18,819 bases of DNA from UBA7862 sp050872785. GTDB lineage: Bacteria > Bacillota > Clostridia > Christensenellales > UBA1242. The DNA is taken from positions 1-18,819 of the forward strand of contig JBNMHO010000017.1 in NCBI GenBank assembly GCA_050872785.1, in the 5' to 3' direction. Below the pieces are notes generated by a model. The model made no database searches. It saw nothing but the letters and a program-made list of their open reading frames with translations, and was not told the origin of the DNA. The first letter of the stretch is position 1. Each line of letters opens with the position of its first letter. Shown here in pieces: positions 13,542 to 18,819 of the stretch. The position numbers were made by a program, and so were the translations under genes.

Positions 13542-14085
13542 TTTTTACACCTCTAATTTTTTTTGAAATTGTTTTTATAAGTGCGAGCAATATTTTGAAT
13601 ATTGTTACATCTACGCTTGACGAAAAGCCACAAAGTAAGTTTGATTTTAAAAAGTCTGGAAAATTGTTGATTTCAAACGGGACGACATCATTTTTTGTGG
13701 CAACACACGCAAGCGAGCCAAACATTGCATTGAGTCCACCACATATGAGACACGACAGCATGCAGTTATCCTCAAAGCCGATGTGTGACAGCACTCTTAT
13801 GTGTTTCAGTTTTAGCAATTTGATAAGCGTTGAAAAGTATTCTTCGCCAAAAGATTTTTTGTCACCAAAGTCAATGAGTGTGATGTTAAATTGCTTCTTT
13901 TTGCCTTCCAGATGTATTTTGTTTGGAAGAAGTCGCATGCCAAATAGGAAAAGTCGCAGATTAAAAAAATATCCCGAAGAAAACCCATAATTTTGCAAGA
14001 AATCATAGTTGATTTTTACTTTTATCCTAAGGGGGACAAAGAGCAAAAATAATACAATGGCGAAAATTATTAAAAAGGCTTTCAT
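13507..14085 (-). CDS. DUF2953 protein, YtfI-like, single N-terminal membrane segment
   Basis: Assigned from family pattern and place: a hydrophobic start (MKAFLIIFAIVLFLLFVPLR), then KVKINYDF beta strands and a polar soluble domain, directly upstream of ytfJ, as in B. subtilis ytfI-ytfJ. It should be anchored with the soluble part beyond the membrane segment; the function is not known. The start is uncertain. I chose the ATG at 14085 (192 residues) because it puts the membrane helix at the N-terminus as in the family. A TTG at 14121, one base after the upstream stop, would add 12 residues. Neither has a good ribosome site, so translation probably depends on coupling. Residues 85-130 include SHIGFEDNCMLSCLICGG. 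Confidence 0.8.
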   Translation of the reverse strand: MKAFLIIFAIVLFLLFVPLRIKVKINYDFLQNYGFSSGYFFNLRLFLFGMRLLPNKIHLEGKKKQFNITLIDFGDKKSFGEEYFSTLIKLLKLKHIRVLSHIGFEDNCMLSCLICGGLNAMFGSLACVATKNDVVPFEINNFPDFLKSNLLCGFSSSVDVTIFKILLALIKTISKKIRGVKNGSKETSGKRA

Positions 14086-14122
14086 GGTGATAGTATTTGT
14101 AAAGTAGTGAAAATTATCCAAT

Positions 14123-14668
14123 CTATGTGTTATTTTTTAGTCTAAATTTGTAAATTTTCATTCCTTTTAATATTTTGTCCACATAAGCCTTTGTTTGCGA
14201 ATATGGAATATTGTATAGTGTTTTGCCGTCAGAAGAATTTTCCTTCCCCGCCAGCCAAAGCCTGACGGTATATTCGCCAGCATTGTAGGCACAGAGGACT
14301 GATGTTGTGTTGTCAAATTTTTCTGTAAGATAATATAAATAATAACAACCTATTTTTATGTTTGTTTCTGGGTCCAAGAGATTTACATTTTCATAATCTT
14401 CGTTCACTAAATCGCAAACATATTTTGCCGTTTGTGGCATAAGTTGCATAAGCCCCATTGCACCACGAGAAGATATGGCATTTTTGTCAAAAGAACTTTC
14501 TTCGTTTATAAGACTGGCGACTAAGACTGGGTCTAGATTGTATAATTTGCTATATGTTATAATATATTCTGAATAATTTAGCGGGTAACGCACAGCGAAA
14601 AAGATAGCGACACTTGCAATGATAAGTATCACGACAAAAAAGGATATGAAAATGCGTTTTCCTTTCAT
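14123..14668 (-). CDS. Lytic transglycosylase (SLT domain)
   Basis: A 181-residue membrane-anchored muramidase-like enzyme cleaving the glycan strand of peptidoglycan. Residues 7-26 form a signal anchor (ISFFVVILIIASVAIFFAV). The SLT domain shows INEESSF with catalytic Glu57, RGAMGLMQLMPQTA (69-81) and AYNAGE (127-132), all hallmarks of the family. The upstream gene is polA, 42 bases away. Clostridial genomes often have polA, coaE and such a transglycosylase in a row; coaE is absent here. The start codon and its AAGGAT ribosome site are buried in a perfect 12-bp hairpin, which is unusual and may limit expression. Confidence 0.92.
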   Translation of the reverse strand: MKGKRIFISFFVVILIIASVAIFFAVRYPLNYSEYIITYSKLYNLDPVLVASLINEESSFDKNAISSRGAMGLMQLMPQTAKYVCDLVNEDYENVNLLDPETNIKIGCYYLYYLTEKFDNTTSVLCAYNAGEYTVRLWLAGKENSSDGKTLYNIPYSQTKAYVDKILKGMKIYKFRLKNNT

Positions 14669-14674
14669 ATCCTT
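14636..14674 (-). terminator. Terminator-like hairpin covering the transglycosylase start codon
   Basis: AAGGATATGAAA (minus strand, from 14674) and TTTCATATCCTT (ending at 14640) are perfect 12-base inverted repeats with an 11-base loop, followed by six T (14636-14641). It has intrinsic-terminator form and also hides the ribosome site and ATG at 14668. Either function, or both as an attenuator, is possible. Confidence 0.6.
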
Positions 14675-14710
14675 ATTTTATTACAAAACTTAAAATTTAT
14701 TATCAAAGTG

Positions 14711-17269
14711 TTAGCAATCAAACCATGTTTTGCCTGTTGTAACATCAACTAGTAGTGGCACGCTTAGTTTTACAACATTTTCCATGCTGTCACGCAAAAT
14801 CTTTGCGACTTCCACTGCTTCTTCCCTTGGAGCGTCAACAATCAATTCGTCATGGACTTGCAAGATAAGTTTGCTTTTCATGCCACGAGAAGACAATGTC
14901 TTGTCAACCTTTATCATGGCAAGTTTTATTATATCACTTGCTGTGCCTTGAAGTGGCATATTCATTGCGACTCTTTCGCCGAAGTTGCGGATAAGATAGT
15001 TGCGAGATAATAGTTCGTTGATTTTTCTTCTTCTGCCAAAGATTGAATAGGCATAACCCGTGCGTTTTGCATTTTCAACATTGCCGTCCATATAGGCTTT
15101 GACCTTTGGATAACGGGCAAAATATTGGTCGATGTATGTTTTGGCTTGTTTGACTGAGGTGCTGATGTTTTGCGACAGACCAAACTCAGATATGCCATAG
15201 ATAATTCCAAAGTTGACTGCTTTTGCCATTCTACGCATTTGGGAAGTGACTTCTTGAATTGGCACGCCAAACACTTCGCTGGCTGTGAGAGAGTGAATGT
15301 CAATATTATTGTTAAAGGCAGATATAAGCGTTTCGTCACCCGAGCAATGTGCCAAAATTCTAAGTTCAATTTGCGAGTAGTCGGCACTGACCAAAAGTCC
15401 GTCAGAATATCTTGACACAAACATTTTTCTTAGCGACCTGCCTTCATCTTCCCTAACTGGAATGTTTTGCAAGTTTGGCTCGCTGGAACTTAGTCTGCCG
15501 GTGGCGGTTAGAGTTTGGTTGAAAACTGTGTGGACGAGTTCGTCTTTTTTGACTAAAACCTTGTATGGCTCAAGATAAGTTGTAAGAAGTTTGCTAATTT
15601 TCCTATAACGGATAATTGCTGGGACTATTGGGTGAAGGTCATACATTTCTTGCAGATGTTCTATGCTTGTAGATTTTTTTCTATTGTTGTAACTTGTAAG
15701 CCCAAGTTTATCAAACAACACTTCACCAAGTTGCTTTGGAGAGTTTACATTAAAGTCAACTCCCGCAAGGCGTTTGATTGTTTGTTCCATTTCTTCCACT
15801 TCAAGCGAGTATCTATTTTGAAGTTCTGCCAAAATGTCTTTATCTATTTCAAACCCTGTTTTTTCCATGTTATATAGCACGTCAATAAGTGGAAATTCTA
15901 TTTCGTCATATAGTTTCTTAAGGTTTTGATTTTCTAGGTCATAGAGCAATTTTTCGTGGAGATAGAACAAATTGACTGCTTGATAATTCTCTTCAAGTGA
16001 ATATTTGGAGAACAAGTTGCCTTTGTTGCACTCCCTTTCGCCAACGCACAAAAGATAATATGCCAAAAGTGCGTCAAAGTCGCAACTCTTAAGCGAGATG
16101 TTGTGGCTGTCCAGAATGTGCATCATTTGCTTTTTGTCATATGTTATTTTTTTAATATTTTCATCTTCAAAAATTGGTTTTAAAGTTTTTAAAATGCCGT
16201 CAATGTTTGTCCCGCCGATGAGGTCGTGGGTTATGTTGCACCAAAACTCACAATTTTTGTCATAGGCAAAGAAGAATTTGTCATTTTCGATTTCAAAGCA
16301 AAACTCACCCGCTTTTTCAATATGTGCAAGTTGTTTTGTGACATCTGCTGGGGACAAGATTTCAATTCTATTTGCATTATACTTTTCAAAAGACTCGTCA
16401 TGAGGTGCATTTGCAAAGAGGTCAGATTTTTTAAGAAGGCTGTTGAATTCATACTCTTTGAAAAAATTATATACTTCTTGTGAAAATGGGAATGGATAAG
16501 TTAAGTCTTCAAGTTTTAGGTCGAGAACCATATCTGTTTTGATTGTTGCAAGGTCACGGCTGAGATAAGCACTTTCCTTGTCGGCTTCTAATTTTGTGCG
16601 ATATTTTTCTTTCACCTTGTCGAGATTTGCATAAATATTATTAAGCGAGCCAAATTCTTTAAGCAAATTTGTTGCAGTTATTTCCCCAACGCCAGCAACG
16701 CCTGGGATGTTGTCGGAACTATCGCCCATAAGTGCTTTGAGGTCCACCACTTGATTTGGATAAAGCCCATATTCGTCATAATATGCTTGCTCGTCCATTT
16801 CCTTAACTTCTGTTATGCCCTTCTTTGTTATCCAGACTTGGGTGTTTGGAGAAATGAGTTGCAAGGCATCTCTGTCCCCAGTTACAATAATGTTTTCTGT
16901 GTCGAACATTTTGCTTATGGAGCCTATGATGTCGTCCCCCTCAAAGCCTTCAATTTCCATATGATTTATGCCCATAGCGGAAAGAAGTCGTCTTAAAATT
17001 GGGAACTGACTTGCAAGTTCCCTTGGGGTTGGCTTTCTGTTGGCTTTGTAGGCGCCATACATGCTATTTCTAAAAGTCTTTTTGCCATAGTCAAGTGCCA
17101 CAACAATATACTTTGGCTTTATCTCCAAAATTGCTTTTATTAGAATATTTGTGAAGCCATAAACGCCGTTTGAAAATTCACCTTTGCTGTTTGTCAAAAG
17201 TGGCAAAGCGTAGAAGGCTCTGTTTATGAGGCTGTTTCCGTCAATGATAACAAGTTTTTCTTTATCCAT
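14711..17269 (-). CDS. polA: DNA polymerase I
   Basis: Full length at 852 residues. The N-terminal 5'-3' exonuclease (flap nuclease) spans about 1-260, with IIDGNSLINRAFY at the start, EGFEGDDIIG and KALMGDSSDNIPGV(A)GVGE metal-binding blocks. The middle domain (about 290-465) is degenerate: the ExoI position reads FEIEND rather than a DxE of an active proofreader, as in many Bacillota. The polymerase domain has TGRLSSSEPNLQNIP, DYSQIELR (630-637), the O helix RRMAKAVNFGIIYG (679-692) and QVHDE (804-808). It fills gaps and removes RNA primers. The ATG is preceded by a GTGAG ribosome site 28 bases after the HD gene, so they share a transcript. Confidence 0.97.
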   Translation of the reverse strand: MDKEKLVIIDGNSLINRAFYALPLLTNSKGEFSNGVYGFTNILIKAILEIKPKYIVVALDYGKKTFRNSMYGAYKANRKPTPRELASQFPILRRLLSAMGINHMEIEGFEGDDIIGSISKMFDTENIIVTGDRDALQLISPNTQVWITKKGITEVKEMDEQAYYDEYGLYPNQVVDLKALMGDSSDNIPGVAGVGEITATNLLKEFGSLNNIYANLDKVKEKYRTKLEADKESAYLSRDLATIKTDMVLDLKLEDLTYPFPFSQEVYNFFKEYEFNSLLKKSDLFANAPHDESFEKYNANRIEILSPADVTKQLAHIEKAGEFCFEIENDKFFFAYDKNCEFWCNITHDLIGGTNIDGILKTLKPIFEDENIKKITYDKKQMMHILDSHNISLKSCDFDALLAYYLLCVGERECNKGNLFSKYSLEENYQAVNLFYLHEKLLYDLENQNLKKLYDEIEFPLIDVLYNMEKTGFEIDKDILAELQNRYSLEVEEMEQTIKRLAGVDFNVNSPKQLGEVLFDKLGLTSYNNRKKSTSIEHLQEMYDLHPIVPAIIRYRKISKLLTTYLEPYKVLVKKDELVHTVFNQTLTATGRLSSSEPNLQNIPVREDEGRSLRKMFVSRYSDGLLVSADYSQIELRILAHCSGDETLISAFNNNIDIHSLTASEVFGVPIQEVTSQMRRMAKAVNFGIIYGISEFGLSQNISTSVKQAKTYIDQYFARYPKVKAYMDGNVENAKRTGYAYSIFGRRRKINELLSRNYLIRNFGERVAMNMPLQGTASDIIKLAMIKVDKTLSSRGMKSKLILQVHDELIVDAPREEAVEVAKILRDSMENVVKLSVPLLVDVTTGKTWFDC

Positions 17270-17297
17270 AAAATTCTCACTTTTTGCTTAGTTTATA

Positions 17298-17903
17298 TTA
17301 TTTTTGGCAAGTTTCGTCAAGATATGTTGCTTCCACATCGCTTACATGCAACAAAACCGCCACAGGATATTGATAATAGGCGTTGCTTAAGGCATAACTT
17401 CCGCCCAAAACTCTTTGGTCAAAGCCGCCCATGTGCCAGTTTATTGCCATGGCTTCTTCTCTGGAAAGTTTGAAGAAACTTGAAATGATATACACCGACT
17501 TTTCGCCATGTCCATATGGCAAGGCTTCGTCATAGGCATAATATGGCTGCTTGACCCATTCACCGTCAACTTTAACATTTCTAAGTTCCACCTTGTAGCA
17601 ATCCACCTTGCACACGTCATGCAAAAGCGACATAATGGTTGCAGACTCAAGCGACACTGTGTCTTTCCAGTTTTCGCCATATTGCATGGCAAGATTTCGT
17701 GTAAAGCGGTCAAAAACATTGAGTGTATGAAAGCACAATCCGCCCGGCACGTTGGAATGAAATTTTGTGCTTGCAGGTGCTTCAAAAAAATCAGATTTTT
17801 CAAGCCACGCCAAAAAATCTTCCGAGCCTTCCCTATGCACATTTGCCCTAAAAATTTCCAAAAATTTTTGTTTGTTTTTCTCTAAGTCGATATCCATAAA
17901 CAT
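17298..17903 (-). CDS. HD-domain metal-dependent phosphohydrolase-like protein
   Basis: 201 residues from the ATG at 17903. AAGGG four to five bases upstream supports this start; an ATG at 17897 is nearly as good, and the frame's earliest ATG (17927) has no ribosome site. HD-superfamily ligands are visible: GLCFHTLNVF (His59), SLLHDVCKVD (His95-Asp96), YGHGEKS (His132), INWHMGG (His157) and HVSDVEATYLDE (Asp189). No other domain or membrane segment is seen. The substrate cannot be told; HD proteins hydrolyse nucleotides, cyclic or pyrophosphorylated signals, or RNA ends. It is the first gene of the polA unit, by an upstream terminator at 18015-18045, so a nucleic-acid or nucleotide role is a reasonable guess. 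I see no convincing promoter in 17904-18014. Confidence 0.82.
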   Translation of the reverse strand: MFMDIDLEKNKQKFLEIFRANVHREGSEDFLAWLEKSDFFEAPASTKFHSNVPGGLCFHTLNVFDRFTRNLAMQYGENWKDTVSLESATIMSLLHDVCKVDCYKVELRNVKVDGEWVKQPYYAYDEALPYGHGEKSVYIISSFFKLSREEAMAINWHMGGFDQRVLGGSYALSNAYYQYPVAVLLHVSDVEATYLDETCQK

Positions 17904-18014
17904 TGTTCCCTTGTATAAAATATTCATACAAAGTTTAACACACTTTGCAAAATAAGTCTAAACATTTTTTTGGATATGTTAAAATAAATTTGAAATTGTC
18001 AAAAATTTGCCCAT

Positions 18015-18045
18015 AAAAAACATCACCCCCAAAAGGAGTGATGTT
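18015..18045 (-). terminator. Terminator of the DUF285 surface-protein gene
   Basis: Minus-strand AACATCAC (18038-18045) pairs with GTGATGTT (18019-18026), with two more G-C pairs after a mismatch, then six T (18015-18020). It separates the surface gene from the HD-polA unit. Confidence 0.85.
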
Positions 18046-18061
18046 AGTTATGCGTGCTTGG

Positions 18062-18819
18062 TCATTTTTTTGTATAAACAACCTTCTTTGTCTTTGTTGA
18101 ACAGTTTTCTGAAGTAATGTTATCAAATCCATCAGGCATAAAGATTTCCCCTCCATTACCATAAGATGTCTTTTCAATGACATTATAAGGAGCAACAAAT
18201 TTTATAAGTGCGTAATTACCAGCTGCAAGATCAAATAGACTCAACTTTTTCCCCACACCAGCAGAATAAACACCGTTATCAACTTTCCCCATGTCAAAAT
18301 TTCCTAAATCAAGTTCTTTAACATAAAAGCAACTTCTAAACATTGCAAACATATTTGTTGCCAAGCTTGTATCAAAATTGCTTAATTCTATAACAGTCGC
18401 ATTTAGATATTCATTATCATAATAATCAATTTCAAATAAATTCGCTGAATTTTCTGGGGCATATATTATACCAGAAGAATATATAGCCATTGTGTTTAAA
18501 TCGTTATCCCAATATGCTTTTACATCTTGAACACCATCGGTCTCTACAAAAGCAGTTGTTGATGATTGATTTATTGTCCCAACAGAAACACTATTTTGTA
18601 AGCCAGTAATCCTTGATTCATCATTTGTAAATATTATAGACTTTGCATTTTGGACTTTACTTCTTCCAATCCTATTTATCCAGTCCTTTGAAAGATAACT
18701 GACTACTGTTGCATTTGGGTCAACTTCAACGGAAGTTAGGGTGAAAAGGAATTTGTTGGTGCTGTCTGCGTTGTAGTTGGCGACTATGCCAGGGGTGATT
18801 TCTAGGAGCATATATATGC
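18062..18819 (-). CDS. BspA/DUF285-type surface protein, C-terminal part (5' end outside window)
   Basis: The frame stays open to the window edge, so I treat it as the last 250 or so residues of a longer protein; the ATG at 18811 has no visible ribosome site and the text after it looks internal. The motif NATVIELSNFDTSLATNMFAMFRSC followed by YVKELDLGNFDMGKV is the DUF285 (Mycoplasma-type leucine-rich) repeat found in BspA-like surface proteins of gut bacteria and Mollicutes. Before it come beta-rich segments (SIIFTNDESRITGL, VKAYWDNDLNTMAIYSSG), also usual in such proteins. The C-terminus (VVYTKK) has no sortase signal, so any anchor must be at the missing N-terminus. A role in adhesion is inferred from the family only. 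Confidence 0.75.
   Translation of the reverse strand, partial: IYMLLEITPGIVANYNADSTNKFLFTLTSVEVDPNATVVSYLSKDWINRIGRSKVQNAKSIIFTNDESRITGLQNSVSVGTINQSSTTAFVETDGVQDVKAYWDNDLNTMAIYSSGIIYAPENSANLFEIDYYDNEYLNATVIELSNFDTSLATNMFAMFRSCFYVKELDLGNFDMGKVDNGVYSAGVGKKLSLFDLAAGNYALIKFVAPYNVIEKTSYGNGGEIFMPDGFDNITSENCSTKTKKVVYTKK

Noticed and set aside
14121..14123. Frameshift between the transglycosylase and the DUF2953 gene
   Set aside because: Each side is a complete, different family with its own ends; the one-base gap is ordinary operon packing.
17935..18198. Minus-strand 87-residue frame
   Set aside because: It is a shadow of the DUF285 gene in another frame and runs through that gene's terminator.

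Overview
The window looks like a chromosomal stretch of a low-GC Bacillota, most likely an uncultured Clostridia-type gut lineage. The evidence is AT-rich DNA with strong AGGAGG-like ribosome sites and canonical TTGACA/TATAAT promoters, spore-former-associated genes (YtfJ/GerW and a DUF2953 partner), a DacF-type carboxypeptidase, DNA polymerase I with a degenerate proofreading domain, and surface proteins with InlB B-repeats and BspA/DUF285 repeats. TGA is used as a stop (end of the flavoprotein gene), so the code is standard. Almost every protein gene is on the minus strand. No genus can be named from the sequence alone.

Layout. (1) 1-681: the right end of what looks like an integrated mobile element. 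It holds the start of a replication-initiator-like gene, several perfect inverted repeats, and the 3' part of a tRNA-Leu(CAA) gene, which I read as an attachment-site remnant. (2) 719-5432: an unrecognised HExxH zincin-like protein, an SDR/FabG-like reductase, glutaminyl-tRNA synthetase behind a leader of about 200 nt, and zinc-type ribosomal protein bL28. (3) 5502-6093: tRNA-Thr(CGT), then nearly 450 bp of nested palindromes and a 36-bp tandem repeat. (4) 6094-7987: a membrane-anchored InlB/LamG surface protein with a run of ten G inside its coding sequence, behind a leader packed with GC-rich hairpins. (5) 8005-11186: a four-S1-domain protein, PlsC acyltransferase and a BaiN/HI0933-type flavoprotein. 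(6) 11227-17903: a seven-gene unit reading HD-domain protein, polA, lytic transglycosylase, DUF2953 (ytfI), ytfJ, dacF, rsuA/rluB-type pseudouridine synthase, closed by an intrinsic terminator. (7) 18015-18819: a terminator and the C-terminal part of a DUF285/BspA-like surface protein cut by the window edge.

How it fits together. Most of the window is housekeeping: DNA replication and repair, translation, lipid synthesis, cell wall and sporulation. Its gene blocks resemble conserved clostridial neighbourhoods with members missing (no cmk or ispH near baiN-plsC-S1, no coaE between polA and the transglycosylase, no scpAB next to ytfI-ytfJ-dacF). The accessory signals are the tRNA-targeted element at the left edge, the palindromic repeat field, and the likely phase-variable surface protein. 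I found no CRISPR array and no rRNA, and I saw no clear new multi-gene defence or toxin system. The most novel points are regulatory or structural: the G10 tract, the start-codon hairpin of the transglycosylase gene, the short ORF overlapping the S1 start, and the repeat field.
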